A stretch of DNA of 26,576 nucleotides from Clostridia bacterium (GCA_900763355.1 CAAFJY010000115.1:1-26576), one strand, 5' to 3'; shown: positions 13,387-22,780, counted from the first letter of the stretch. Translations and numbers: made by a program. The notes: generated by a model not told the origin, from the letters alone.

Positions 13387-15399
13387 TTGGATAAGCGATT
13401 TTCCAGAATGATAGAATCCGGTACCCGACTGAGCTTTGTTCTGCTGGTGCTGTTCACCATCCCGGCATTTTTGTGGGGAAACTGGCTGTTGGGAATCGGG
13501 GAGCTCCTTTTGGTGGGGTGCATCTATTGGTATTACCGCAGCCGCTCCCGCCGCCGGGCTTCCGAGATCCGGAAATATGTGGAGACTCTGGCCTTTTCCA
13601 TGGACGACGCCTCCAAGCACTCCATGGTCAATTTCCCCCTGCCCATGATCATTCTCCGGGTGGACAGCGGGGAGATCATCTGGGCCAACGACGGCTTCAC
13701 CCAGATCAGCGGCAAGCACGAAACGCTCTTCGAGAGCCATATCACCGATGTGCTCCACGGCTTCGACACCCGGTGGATCATGGAGGGCAAGACTCTTTGC
13801 CCCTATGACGTGGAGATGGGCGGGCGGAAATACCAGGTCTATGGCAACATGGTGCGTTCGGGCCGCAGCCAGGGGACAGCCCTGCTGGCCACCCTCTTCT
13901 GGGTGGATGTGACGGAATACTGCCGCCTGCGGGATCATGTGGAACGCTCCCGCCCGGTGGTGGGCATCCTGGTCATCGACAGCTACGAGGAGCTGGTCAA
14001 GGGCGCCAGTGAGGCTGAAAAATCCACCATGACCGCCGAGATCGACCGGCGGATCAATGAATGGGCCAAGCCCTCCGGCGGGATCATCCGCCGATTGGAG
14101 CGGGACCGCTATCTCCTGGTCACCGACCAGGCGGCGCTGGTGACCTTTACAGCCGACAAGTTTTCCATTTTGGAATCCATCCACCAGGTCCAGAACAGCG
14201 AAGGGCTGAGCGCTACCCTGTCCATCGGCGTGGGCAAGGGAGAATATACCCTTTCCGAGCTCTATCAGTTCGCAGCTCTGGGCATTGATATGGCGCTCTC
14301 CCGGGGCGGCGATCAGGCCGTGGTCAAGACCAAGACGGCGTTTGAATTCTACGGCGGCCTCAGCAAGGAACTGGAAAAACGCACCAAAGTCAAATCCCGG
14401 GTCATGGCCAACGCCCTCCAGCAGCTCATCCGGGACAGCAGCCAGGTCTTCCTCATGGGACACCAGTTTTCCGACCTGGACAGCATCGGCGCCTGCGCCG
14501 GCGTGGCGGCGGCGGTGCGCAAGGCCGGCCGGCCCTATTACATCATCGTGGACGAGCGCTCCACCTCTGCGCTGGAGCTGATCCATCGGCTCAAGAGCCA
14601 GAGCGTTTATGAAAACGTCTTTATTTCCGAGGAGGACGCCATCGAAATGGCCGATGCTTCCTCGCTCTGCATCGTGTGCGACACCTCCCGCCCGGACATC
14701 GTGGAGGGGCCTGCTCTGCTGGAGACCGTCACCCGGGTGGCTGTCATCGACCACCACCGCCGGGCGGCCAACTACATCGAAAATGCCGCCATCAGCCTGC
14801 ACGAGACCTATGCCAGCTCGGCCTGTGAGCTGGTGGCCGAGCTGCTGCAGTATATCGTCAGCCAGCAGGAGATCCTCAAGGTCGAGGCCGACGCCATGCT
14901 TTCCGGCATCTTTTTGGATACCAAGGGCTTCACCGTCAAGACCGGCGTGCGGACTTTTGAGGCGGCAGCCTTTCTCCGCCAGGTGGGGGCCGACACGGTG
15001 GAGGTGCGAAAGCTCTTCTCCGGCGGGCTGGAAAGCAACATGAAAAAATATCAGATCATCTCCCGGGCCAAGGAGCGCTTCCCCGGCATCACCATCTCGG
15101 TGGTGGAGGAGGAGACCGCCCGGGCCACCGCCTCCCAGGCGGCCGACGAGCTGATCAACGCCGCGGGCATCCGCGCCGCCTTTGTCATCTATGCGGAAAA
15201 GGGCGGGGCCGTCATTTCCGCCCGGAGCTATGGCCAGGTCAACGTCCAGGTCATCCTGGAAAAGGTGGGGGGCGGCGGCGGTCTGACCTCCGCCGGGGCC
15301 CAGTTCCCCGACCAGTCCCCCGCCGAGGCCGAGGCGATCCTGGAAAAGGCCATCGCCGAATATCTGGCCGAGGTGGACGAGGCCCGGAAAAAGGCCTGA
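13387..15399 (+). CDS. gdpP: Cyclic-di-AMP phosphodiesterase, GdpP/YybT family
   Basis: A 670-residue membrane-bound enzyme that hydrolyses c-di-AMP. A TTG start at 13387 is used because GAGGGGAG (13373-13380) lies 6 bases upstream; ATG 13408 is the alternative. Two membrane helices (about 14-32 and 34-50) precede a PAS-like domain (about 75-175) and a degenerate GGDEF domain (about 180-310). The DHH phosphoesterase has GHQFSDLDSIGA (His359, Asp363, Asp365), CDTS (Asp432), DHH (455-457) and LDTKGF (Asp511). The DHHA1 domain ends near GGGGGLTSAGAQ at 628-639. There the family usually has His in GGGGH; here the codon is GGT, Gly. The position directly before rplI and dnaB is the normal Firmicute arrangement and supports the assignment. 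Confidence 0.95.
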   Translation: MDKRFSRMIESGTRLSFVLLVLFTIPAFLWGNWLLGIGELLLVGCIYWYYRSRSRRRASEIRKYVETLAFSMDDASKHSMVNFPLPMIILRVDSGEIIWANDGFTQISGKHETLFESHITDVLHGFDTRWIMEGKTLCPYDVEMGGRKYQVYGNMVRSGRSQGTALLATLFWVDVTEYCRLRDHVERSRPVVGILVIDSYEELVKGASEAEKSTMTAEIDRRINEWAKPSGGIIRRLERDRYLLVTDQAALVTFTADKFSILESIHQVQNSEGLSATLSIGVGKGEYTLSELYQFAALGIDMALSRGGDQAVVKTKTAFEFYGGLSKELEKRTKVKSRVMANALQQLIRDSSQVFLMGHQFSDLDSIGACAGVAAAVRKAGRPYYIIVDERSTSALELIHRLKSQSVYENVFISEEDAIEMADASSLCIVCDTSRPDIVEGPALLETVTRVAVIDHHRRAANYIENAAISLHETYASSACELVAELLQYIVSQQEILKVEADAMLSGIFLDTKGFTVKTGVRTFEAAAFLRQVGADTVEVRKLFSGGLESNMKKYQIISRAKERFPGITISVVEEETARATASQAADELINAAGIRAAFVIYAEKGGAVISARSYGQVNVQVILEKVGGGGGLTSAGAQFPDQSPAEAEAILEKAIAEYLAEVDEARKKA

Positions 15400-15502
15400 A
15401 AAACTGGAGTTGTTTCCCGAAAAACCCGGGAAAATCCAATACAAACCGTAATTTTACCGAAAAATATGACGAAATGTCATTGAGAACAGGAGCGTAAACA
15501 CC

Positions 15503-15952
15503 ATGAAAGTCATTTTGCTGCAAGATGTGAAGGCCCAGGGGAAAAAGGGTGAGATGATCACCGTCTCCGACGGCTATGCCCGCAACTTCCTCCTCCCCCG
15601 CAAGCTGGCGGTGGAAGCCACCCCCGACGCCGTCAACGCCAAGAACAACGCCGACGCCGCGGCCGCCCGCCGGATCCGGGAGGAGAAAAAGGCCGCCCAG
15701 GCCCTCAAGGCCCAGCTGGAAAAGACCCCGGTGAAGATCACCGCCAAGGCCGGCTCCGGCGGCCGTCTCTTCGGCTCGGTCACCACCAAGGAGATCTCCG
15801 AGGCCCTCAAGGCCCAGTATCAGGTGGATCTCCCCAAGACCCGGCTGGAGCTGAGCGAGCCCATCAAGACCTTCGGCACCTTCCAGGTGAAGGCCAAGCT
15901 CTATACCGAGGTGACGGGCACCGTCCTGGTCCAGGTGACCGAGGAAGCCTGA
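15503..15952 (+). CDS. rplI: Large-subunit ribosomal protein L9
   Basis: A 149-residue protein of standard length. It opens MKVILLQDVKAQGKKGEMITVSDGYARNFLLPRKLA, the L9 signature of the N-terminal rRNA-binding domain. A long charged connecting helix (about 45-75, AAARRIREEKKAAQALKAQLE) and the C-terminal domain with GSGGRLFGSVTTKEI follow. An AGGAGC site lies upstream of ATG 15503. The 103-base gap after gdpP contains TTTCCCG/CGGGAAA (15413-15433) and ATGAC/GTCAT (15466-15480) inverted repeats, but no convincing promoter. Confidence 0.98.
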   Translation: MKVILLQDVKAQGKKGEMITVSDGYARNFLLPRKLAVEATPDAVNAKNNADAAAARRIREEKKAAQALKAQLEKTPVKITAKAGSGGRLFGSVTTKEISEALKAQYQVDLPKTRLELSEPIKTFGTFQVKAKLYTEVTGTVLVQVTEEA

Positions 15953-15989
15953 GCCCGCGCCCCATCACCCCAACAGAGGAGGGATCCCC

Positions 15990-17327
15990 ATGCCCGACGA
16001 GCTCCTTTCCCGTCAGGCGCCATACAGCATCGAGGCCGAGCAGGCGGTGCTGGGCTCCATGCTCATCGAGCCCAAATGCATCCCCGGGGTCATCGAGCGG
16101 CTCAAGCCCGATGATTTCTATGTGGAAGCCGACCGGCTGATCTATGACACCATCCACCAGATGTTCCTCAACGGCCGGGCCATCGACCCCGTCACCGTTT
16201 TGGACGAGATGAAGGCCCTGGGCTACAAAGAGGCTGCCAACCGGGATTTTTTCCTTCAGCTCATCGACACCACCCCCACTGCCGCCAACGTGGAGGAATA
16301 TGCCGACATCATCCGCAGCAAAAGTATGCTGCGGGAGCTCCAGACGGTCTCCTCCGAGATCATCGATCTCACCCGGTCGGAGGAGGAGGACGCCGACACG
16401 GTGGCCGACCTGGCGGAGCAGAAGATCTATGCCGTCCGCCAGGGGCGGGAGGTCCAGGGCTTCACCAGCGTCAACGACGCCATCCAGGATGTCTATGCCC
16501 ATCTGGACGAGCTGGCGGCCAACCCGGGGAAGCTCCCGGGCCTGCCCACCGGCTTTTCCATGCTGGATCAATACATCGGCGGGCTCAACAAGAGCGACCT
16601 CATCCTCCTGGCGGCCCGGCCCGGTATGGGAAAAACGGCCATCGCTCTGAACATGGCGCTCACCGCCGCGAAAAAGAGCGGCAAGACCGTGGTCATCTTC
16701 CAGCTGGAAATGTCCAAGGAGCAGCTGGCCACCCGCCTTTTGTCCAACGAGGCTCTGGTGGACAGCAAAAAACTGCGTATGGGCAACCTGGACGACGACG
16801 ACTGGCAGCGCATGGCCGGGGCCACCCAGGTGCTCCAGGGTCTGCCCATCCTCCTGGACGAAAACTCCGGCATCACCGTCCCGGAGATGAAGGCCAAGTG
16901 CCGCCGTCTGGGCGGCAATCTGGGCCTGATCGTCATCGACTATCTTCAGCTCATGCACGCGCCCAAGCACACGGACAACCGTGTGCAGGAGGTGGCCGAG
17001 ATCTCCCGCTCTCTCAAGATCATGGCCAAAGAGCTCAACGTCCCGGTGCTGTGCTGCAGCCAGCTCTCCCGGGGACCGGAGAGCCGCTCGGACAAGCGGC
17101 CCATGCTGTCCGACCTGCGGGAATCGGGCTCCATCGAGCCGGACGCGGACATCGTTCTGTTCATCTATCGCGACGACTATTACAACGACAACAGTGAGGC
17201 CAAAAACTCCGCCGAGCTCATCGTGGCCAAAAACCGCCATGGGGAGACCGGCAAGGTGGATCTCCAGTGGATGGGGCAGTTCACCTCCTTTGCCTCCCAG
17301 GAGACGCTCCGCAGTGAAAACGGCTGA
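15990..17327 (+). CDS. dnaB: Replicative DNA helicase
   Basis: A 445-residue ring helicase that unwinds DNA ahead of the replication fork. The N-terminal primase-interacting domain (residues 8-110) starts PYSIEAEQAVLGSML. The RecA-like motor has Walker A ARPGMGKTAI at about 209-218, the LEMSKEQLATRLL block, Walker B LIVIDYLQLM, and the C-terminal loop SQLSRGPESRSDKRPMLSDL with RESGSIEPDAD. There is no intein. GAGGAGGG precedes ATG 15990, 37 bases after rplI. The end overlaps the tilS start by 14 bases. Confidence 0.98.
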   Translation: MPDELLSRQAPYSIEAEQAVLGSMLIEPKCIPGVIERLKPDDFYVEADRLIYDTIHQMFLNGRAIDPVTVLDEMKALGYKEAANRDFFLQLIDTTPTAANVEEYADIIRSKSMLRELQTVSSEIIDLTRSEEEDADTVADLAEQKIYAVRQGREVQGFTSVNDAIQDVYAHLDELAANPGKLPGLPTGFSMLDQYIGGLNKSDLILLAARPGMGKTAIALNMALTAAKKSGKTVVIFQLEMSKEQLATRLLSNEALVDSKKLRMGNLDDDDWQRMAGATQVLQGLPILLDENSGITVPEMKAKCRRLGGNLGLIVIDYLQLMHAPKHTDNRVQEVAEISRSLKIMAKELNVPVLCCSQLSRGPESRSDKRPMLSDLRESGSIEPDADIVLFIYRDDYYNDNSEAKNSAELIVAKNRHGETGKVDLQWMGQFTSFASQETLRSENG

Positions 17328-18639
17328 GTGCATCGGGCGGTTTGACCTCATTCGTCCCGGGGAGCGGGTGCTGTGCGCCCTCTCCGGCGGGGCCGATTCG
17401 GTCTGTATGACCCATGCGCTGGCGCTTTTGCGGGAAAAGCTGGATTTTTCCCTGGCGGCGGCGCATTTTTCCCACGGTATCCGCCCCGCCGACGCGGACC
17501 GGGAGCGGGAATTGTGCCAAAAGCTATGCGAAGACCTTCGGATCCCCCTCTTCTGCGGGGAAGGGGACGCTCCCGCTCTGGCCCGGGAGGAAAAGATCGG
17601 CCTGGAGGACGCCGCCCGGCGGCTCCGCCGGGCCTTTCTCACCCAGACGGCGGAAAGCTGGCACGCTTCCCGCATCGCCCTGGGCCACCACCGGGAGGAC
17701 AGCGCCGAGACCCTGCTCATGAACCTTTGCCGGGGGTGCGGGGAGCGGGGGCTCCGGGGCCTACCGCCCCGGGAGGACATCTGGATCCGCCCCCTCCTCC
17801 TGGACAGCCGGGGGGACATCAAGGACTATTGCCGGGCCCATCATTTGGCCTATGCCGTGGACCCGGGGAACCGGGGGACGGGGGACGCCCGCTCGGCCCT
17901 GCGGAACACCGTTTTCCCTCTGCTGGACAGCCGGTGGCCGGGCGCTGCCGGACGGATGGCCGAAACGGCCCTCGCCCTGTGGGAGGGGCAGCAGGAGACC
18001 GAAGCCCGGGCCCGGGCGCTTTTGGATACCGCTCTGCGGGAAAACGACGCTTTGACCTTTGACCGCGCCGCTCTCCTGGCGGAAGCCGGGCCCGTCCGGG
18101 CCCGGACGCTCCAGCTGGCCCAGCAGCGCCTGGGGGGAGAAATGCTCTCCCGGGCGCAGCTGGAAGGGGCCGGGCGCATCCTGACGGGCAGCGACCCCGG
18201 GGCGGGCATCGACCTTGCCGGCACGCGGCTGCACCGGCGGTACGAACAGGTTTTGCTCACCGCGCGCCGGGAGGCGGAAGCGCCGCCGGAGCCCGTCCTT
18301 CTCACCGGCTTCGGCAGTGCGGACTTCGGTCCGTGGCGGGTCACCGTGATCCCCGACGGCGGGGAAGGGGAGGGCCGGACCCTCCCCCGGGGGAGCTTTG
18401 ATTTCCCCCTCACCCTCCGCTCCCGGCGGGCGGGGGACGGCATCGCCCTGAAAAATGGCACAAAATCGGTAAAAAAACTCCTGATCGAAGCGAAAATTCC
18501 AAAAGATTTGCGTGACACCACGCCGATCCTGTGCGATAATAATAGAATACTCGCAGTGGGCGGTCTCCGGACCGCGTATTTCCCGGCCGGGGAAGAGGAC
18601 CCCCGGGTCCGGGTCATTTGCAGGAGGAAAGAGATATGA
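17314..18639 (+). CDS. tilS: tRNA(Ile)-lysidine synthetase
   Basis: This enzyme converts cytidine-34 of the minor isoleucine tRNA to lysidine with ATP and lysine. Translation is placed at GTG 17314, inside the end of dnaB, with AGGAG at 17299-17303; the frame is open further upstream but only as an overlap of dnaB. The product is 441 residues. The PP-loop SGGADS is at 24-29, followed by AAHFSHGIRPADADRE and GHHREDSAETLLMNLCRG, then RPLL for tRNA binding. The C-terminal TilS domain has RRAGDGIALKNGTKSVKKLLIE. The protein is Arg- and Gly-rich, consistent with the genome's GC. The order tilS-hpt-ftsH is typical of Firmicutes. Confidence 0.95.
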   Translation: MKTAECIGRFDLIRPGERVLCALSGGADSVCMTHALALLREKLDFSLAAAHFSHGIRPADADRERELCQKLCEDLRIPLFCGEGDAPALAREEKIGLEDAARRLRRAFLTQTAESWHASRIALGHHREDSAETLLMNLCRGCGERGLRGLPPREDIWIRPLLLDSRGDIKDYCRAHHLAYAVDPGNRGTGDARSALRNTVFPLLDSRWPGAAGRMAETALALWEGQQETEARARALLDTALRENDALTFDRAALLAEAGPVRARTLQLAQQRLGGEMLSRAQLEGAGRILTGSDPGAGIDLAGTRLHRRYEQVLLTARREAEAPPEPVLLTGFGSADFGPWRVTVIPDGGEGEGRTLPRGSFDFPLTLRSRRAGDGIALKNGTKSVKKLLIEAKIPKDLRDTTPILCDNNRILAVGGLRTAYFPAGEEDPRVRVICRRKEI

Positions 18640-19199
18640 ACCGCGACCCCGTCAATATGAAAAACGATATGCTCAAGACCCTCATCACCAAAGAGGAGCT
18701 GGAGGCCACCGTGGCCCGCCTGGGCCGGGAGATCACCCGGGACTATCAGGGCAAGACGCCCATGATGGTGGCGGTGCTCAAGGGCGCTTTTATCTTCATG
18801 GCCGATCTGGTGCGGCAGGTGGACATCCCCTGCACCCTGGATTTCATGTGCGTTTCCAGCTATGGCAAGGGGATGAGCACCTCCGGCCAGGTCAAAATAA
18901 TTAAAGATTTGGACACCACTATCGAGGGCAAAGATGTTATCATCGTGGAAGATATTTTAGACAGCGGCGTGACGCTGTCCTATCTCATGGACCTGCTCCG
19001 GGCGCGGAAGCCGGCCTCCATCCGCCTGTGCACCCTCTTTGACAAGCCCGCGCGGCACAAGGTGGACATCCATATCGACTACAAGGGCATGGAGGTGCCC
19101 AACGAGTTCATCGTGGGCTATGGGCTGGACTACGCCGAGGTCTACCGCAACTATCCGGAGATCGCCGTCCTCAAGCCCCAGGTTTACACGGAAGATTAA
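18636..19199 (+). CDS. hpt: Hypoxanthine phosphoribosyltransferase
   Basis: This purine salvage enzyme makes IMP or GMP from hypoxanthine or guanine and PRPP. ATG 18636 shares ATGA with the tilS stop and has AGGAGG at 18622-18627; an earlier in-frame TTG at 18618 would include that site and is rejected. The product is 187 residues, normal length. Visible motifs are VAVLKGAFIFMADL, the SSYGKGMSTSG flexible loop, and the PRPP-binding VIIVEDILDSGVTL at 101-114, with FDKPARHK and YGLDYAEVYRN near the end. Translational coupling to tilS is likely. Confidence 0.97.
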   Translation: MNRDPVNMKNDMLKTLITKEELEATVARLGREITRDYQGKTPMMVAVLKGAFIFMADLVRQVDIPCTLDFMCVSSYGKGMSTSGQVKIIKDLDTTIEGKDVIIVEDILDSGVTLSYLMDLLRARKPASIRLCTLFDKPARHKVDIHIDYKGMEVPNEFIVGYGLDYAEVYRNYPEIAVLKPQVYTED

Positions 19200-19236
19200 C
19201 GGTGCCCGCCGCACCGAAAAGGAGTGACACGACACT

Positions 19237-21228
19237 TTGAACCAGAAACAAGGCAAGGGCCGGGGCATCGGCCTGTATATCATTTTCTTCATCATCCTTC
19301 TGGTGACCATCAGCCTCCTCCTGGGGCCTGACGGCAGCCAGCAGGCGACCCTGAGCTATACCGACGTGCGGGAGGACATCCTCTCCGGGGATGTGTCCCG
19401 GATCGTCATCGCCGGGAGCAGCCAGATCTATGTCCAGAAAAACGACGGGACGGAATATGTCTACGAGGTCACCGACATGGATTATTTCATGGGGGATCTG
19501 GGCGACAGTCTCCGGGCCCAGCAGGATGCGGGGACCCTGACGCTGGATTATGAGATCCAGACCCCATCCATCCTTCTGAGCTTTCTCCCCTATATCGTCA
19601 TCGTCGTTCTGCTGGGGGCCTTCTGGGTCTATATGATCAACAAGCAGGGCGGCGGCGCGGGGGGCGCCATGAATTTCGGCAAATCCCGGGCCAAGATGAC
19701 CACCCCCGATCAGCAGCAGAAGCGGGTCACCTTCAAGGATGTGGCCGGGGCGGATGAGGAAAAGGCCGATCTGGAAGAGATCGTGGACTTCCTCAAGGAT
19801 CCCCGGAAGTATATGTCCCTGGGGGCCCGCATCCCCAAGGGCGTTTTGCTGGTGGGCCCTCCGGGCACCGGTAAGACCTTGATCGCAAAGGCCGTGGCCG
19901 GGGAGGCGGGGGTGCCCTTCTTCTCCATCTCGGGCTCGGACTTTGTGGAGCTCTATGTGGGTGTGGGCGCGTCCCGTGTCCGTGACCTCTTCGGCGAGGC
20001 GAAAAAGCACGCCCCCGCCATCGTTTTTATTGACGAGATCGACGCCGTCGGCCGCCAGCGCGGCGCGGGCCTGGGCGGCGGGCATGACGAGCGGGAGCAG
20101 ACCCTGAACCAGCTCCTGGTGGAGATGGACGGCTTCGGCAACAACGCCGGGGTCATCGTCATGGCGGCCACCAACCGGGCGGATATCCTGGATCCCGCCC
20201 TTTTGCGGCCCGGCCGCTTTGACCGGCAGATCTATATCGGCGTCCCCGACATCAAGGGCCGGGTGGAGATCCTCAAGGTCCACGCCCGGAAAAAGCCCTT
20301 TGAGGACGACGTTTCCTTTGACGCCATCGCCCGCAGCACCGTGGGCTTTACAGGCGCGGATCTGGAAAACCTCCTGAACGAGGCGGCCCTTCTGGCCGCC
20401 CGCCGGGGCAAGCAGAAGATCGGTCTCAAGGAGATCGACGACGCCTTCCTCAAGGTCATCATGGGCAACGAGAAGAAGCACCGGGTGATGAACGAGACCG
20501 AGCGCAAACTGACGGCCTATCATGAGTCGGGTCATGCGCTGACTTCCCGGCTGCTGCCCACCCAGGATCCGGTCCAGCAGGTGTCCATCGTGCCCCGGGG
20601 CCGTGCCGGGGGCTTCACCCTCAATCTCCCCACCGAGGATAAGTTCTATGCCACCCGGCGAGAGATGGAAGACGAGCTGGTGGTCCTTCTGGGCGGCCGT
20701 GTGGCCGAGGCCCTCATCATGGGGGACATTTCCACCGGCGCATCCAACGACATCGAGCGGGCCTCCAGCATGGCCCGGAAGATGGTCACCAAATACGGCA
20801 TGAGCGAAAAGCTGGGCCCCATCGACTATGGCTCCTCCCACGGAGAGGTCTTTTTGGGCCGGGATTTCGCCAATACCAATCAGCTGAGCGAGCAGACCTC
20901 CGCCGAGATCGACGGAGAGGTCAAGCGTCTCATCGACGAGGCCTATGCCCGGTGCGAGCAGCTGCTCAAGAGCCACGAGGAGATCCTCCACCGTCTGGCG
21001 GCCTTCCTCCTGGAGCACGAGACCATGGACAACGCCCAGCTGGAAGCCCTCTTTCAGGGGGAGACCCCCGCCGAGGAAGCCAAGTCCGAGCCTCTGGCTC
21101 AGCAGCGGGAGGGCGACCGTTCGGCCAACCAGGTGATGGCTGAGCTCCGTGCCCAGGAAGCCCCCGCCGCGCCTCAGAGCGCGCCTCAGGCCCCCGCCTC
21201 CGATTCCGACAAAACCGAGCAAGATTGA
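19237..21228 (+). CDS. ftsH: ATP-dependent zinc metalloprotease FtsH
   Basis: A 663-residue membrane-anchored AAA+ protease for membrane and unstable cytosolic proteins. The TTG at 19237 is the only reasonable start: an in-frame stop at 19225 excludes longer ones, and AAGGAG lies 12 bases upstream, slightly far. Membrane helices are at about 11-29 and 110-134, with the small extracytoplasmic domain between. Walker A GPPGTGKT is at 207-214, Walker B IVFIDEIDA around 262-270, and the second region of homology with ATNRADILDPALLRPGRFDRQ at 311-331. The zinc site is HESGH at 429-433, with the third ligand in GDISTGASNDI. The last 50 residues are a Pro/Ala/Glu-rich tail. A terminator follows at once. 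Confidence 0.97.
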   Translation: MNQKQGKGRGIGLYIIFFIILLVTISLLLGPDGSQQATLSYTDVREDILSGDVSRIVIAGSSQIYVQKNDGTEYVYEVTDMDYFMGDLGDSLRAQQDAGTLTLDYEIQTPSILLSFLPYIVIVVLLGAFWVYMINKQGGGAGGAMNFGKSRAKMTTPDQQQKRVTFKDVAGADEEKADLEEIVDFLKDPRKYMSLGARIPKGVLLVGPPGTGKTLIAKAVAGEAGVPFFSISGSDFVELYVGVGASRVRDLFGEAKKHAPAIVFIDEIDAVGRQRGAGLGGGHDEREQTLNQLLVEMDGFGNNAGVIVMAATNRADILDPALLRPGRFDRQIYIGVPDIKGRVEILKVHARKKPFEDDVSFDAIARSTVGFTGADLENLLNEAALLAARRGKQKIGLKEIDDAFLKVIMGNEKKHRVMNETERKLTAYHESGHALTSRLLPTQDPVQQVSIVPRGRAGGFTLNLPTEDKFYATRREMEDELVVLLGGRVAEALIMGDISTGASNDIERASSMARKMVTKYGMSEKLGPIDYGSSHGEVFLGRDFANTNQLSEQTSAEIDGEVKRLIDEAYARCEQLLKSHEEILHRLAAFLLEHETMDNAQLEALFQGETPAEEAKSEPLAQQREGDRSANQVMAELRAQEAPAAPQSAPQAPASDSDKTEQD

Positions 21229-21237
21229 GCATTTCCC

Positions 21238-21267
21238 AAAAGGCGGGCTGAAAAGCCCGCCTTTTTT
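21238..21267 (+). terminator. Intrinsic terminator after ftsH
   Basis: AAAAGGCGGGCT (21238-21249) pairs with AGCCCGCCTTTT (21254-21265) around a GAAA tetraloop and ends in six T. It lies 9 bases after the ftsH stop. Confidence 0.93.
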
Positions 21268-21295
21268 CCGCAAAGACCGGATTTTTTTAGAAAAC

Positions 21296-21320
21296 GGGCC
21301 TTTTTTACCGGAAAAGGCCC
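21296..21320 (+). other. Hairpin abutting the cca ribosome site
   Basis: GGGCCTTTT (21296-21304) pairs with AAAAGGCCC (21312-21320) around TTACCGG. The stem ends at the GGGGAGG ribosome site (from 21320) of cca, so it could affect initiation there. No T-tract follows, so it is not a terminator. Confidence 0.45.
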
Positions 21321-21333
21321 GGGGAGGAGCCCT

Positions 21334-22668
21334 ATGACACCATCCATCACCCTGCCCCGGGGGGCAGAGCGCATCCTGGCCCGGCTGGAGGAAGCCGGGT
21401 TCGAGAGCTATGCCGTGGGCGGCGGCGTGCGGGACGCCCTTTTGGGACACGCCGCCCAGGATTGGGATCTCTGTACCCAGGCCCGGCCGGAGGAGGTCCA
21501 CGCCATCTTCCACGACCTCCCCGTGCTGGACACGGGGCTGCGCCATGGGACGGTCACCCTCCTTCCCGGGGACGGGCGGTACGAGGTCACCACCTTCCGG
21601 GTGGATGGGGCCTATACCGACCACCGCCGGCCCGACGGCGTGACCTTTACCCGAAGCATCCGGGAGGATCTGGCCCGGCGGGATTTCACCGTCAACGCTG
21701 TGGCGTATTCTCCCCGCCGGGGACTGGTCGATCCCTTCGGGGGACAGGCCGATCTGGCAAGGGGCTTGTTCCGGGCCGTGGGAGAGCCGGAAGCCCGCTT
21801 CCGGGAGGATGCCCTGCGCATCCTCCGGGGGCTGCGGTTTGCCGCCTGTCTGGGCTTTTCCATCGAGCCGGAGACCGCCCGGGCCATGGGGGCCTGCCGG
21901 GAGCTCCTCCGGGATCTGGCCCCCGAGCGGGTGTGGGAGGAGCTGTGGCGGCTCCTGCCGGGGGAAAACGCCGCCCCCGTTCTGCGGGAATACCGGGACA
22001 TTTTCGCCGTGGTCCTGCCGGAGATCGCCCCCATGTTCGACTTTGACCAGGAGAACAAGCACCACATTTTCGACGTGTGGGAGCACACCCTCCATACCAT
22101 GTCCGCCGCGCCGAGGGAGGCGGGAATGCAGCTGACCATGCTGCTCCACGACTGCGGCAAGCCCCTCACCTTTACCCACGACAAGTGGGGCGACGGGCAT
22201 TTTTATGGCCATGCGGCGGCGGGAGCTGCCCGGGCCGAGGCGGCGCTGACCCGTCTGCGGGCGCCCCGGGCTCTGCGGGAAACGGTGGTGCGCCGCATCG
22301 CCCTCCACGACAACGATGTGTACGTCAGCCGCCCCAGCATCCTCCGGTGGCTGCGCAAGCTGGGGGCGGAGGAGTTTTTCGCCCTTCTGGCCGTCAAGAC
22401 TGCCGACAACCGGGCCCAGAGTCCGGCCTATGACCGGACGGTCCGCTTTGCCCAAGCCCGGGAGATGGCGGAAGCCCTCCTGCAAGCGGGGGAATGCTAT
22501 ACCCGGGAGGGGCTGGCTCTCCGGGGCGGAGACCTGGCGGCGATGGGCCTCCGGGGAGCGGACATCGGGCGCGCCCAGGACGTGCTGCTGGACGCCGTCA
22601 TCGACGGCCGGGCGGAAAACACCCCGGCTTCCCTCCGGGCCTGGTGGGAGAAAAACCGGGAAAACTGA
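21334..22668 (+). CDS. cca: CCA-adding tRNA nucleotidyltransferase with HD domain
   Basis: This enzyme builds or repairs the 3' CCA end of tRNAs. It is 444 residues, starting at ATG 21334 behind GGGGAGG. The class II nucleotidyltransferase head has YAVGGGVRDALLG (29-34) and QDWDL (Asp43, Asp45). It also has RRDFTVNAVAY and the EDALRILRGLRFAACLGF helix used for CTP/ATP choice. An HD domain follows: HHIFDVWEHTLHTM and LLHDCGKP (His272-Asp273). HD-containing members often carry extra phosphohydrolase activity. Whether this one adds C and A or only A cannot be told from the sequence alone. Confidence 0.93.
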   Translation: MTPSITLPRGAERILARLEEAGFESYAVGGGVRDALLGHAAQDWDLCTQARPEEVHAIFHDLPVLDTGLRHGTVTLLPGDGRYEVTTFRVDGAYTDHRRPDGVTFTRSIREDLARRDFTVNAVAYSPRRGLVDPFGGQADLARGLFRAVGEPEARFREDALRILRGLRFAACLGFSIEPETARAMGACRELLRDLAPERVWEELWRLLPGENAAPVLREYRDIFAVVLPEIAPMFDFDQENKHHIFDVWEHTLHTMSAAPREAGMQLTMLLHDCGKPLTFTHDKWGDGHFYGHAAAGAARAEAALTRLRAPRALRETVVRRIALHDNDVYVSRPSILRWLRKLGAEEFFALLAVKTADNRAQSPAYDRTVRFAQAREMAEALLQAGECYTREGLALRGGDLAAMGLRGADIGRAQDVLLDAVIDGRAENTPASLRAWWEKNREN

Positions 22669-22680
22669 TAACGATTTTTC

Positions 22681-22712
22681 AAAACAGAGCGTATTTATAC
22701 GCTCTGTTTTTA
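22681..22712 (+). terminator. Intrinsic terminator after cca
   Basis: AAAACAGAGCGTA (22681-22693) pairs perfectly with TACGCTCTGTTTT (22698-22710) around TTTA, with a continuing T run. It is symmetrical enough to work in both directions. Confidence 0.92.
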
Positions 22713-22780
22713 ATTTTTCCGCCTTTTTCCGGGGAAAGACGGCGAAAAGCCGCGCAGACTAGATCCCGGGAGGTGTTTTT

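Noticed and set aside
13222..15444. A 740-codon minus-strand open frame and similar long ones at 1836-4434 and 23642-26119
   Set aside because: Each lies opposite a well-identified gene and has low-complexity Gly/His/Leu/Asp-rich composition typical of antisense reading.
19171..22485. A 1104-codon open frame on the minus strand
   Set aside because: It is antisense to ftsH and cca, has no ribosome site or recognisable domain, and is explained by GC-rich third positions leaving few stops on the opposite strand.
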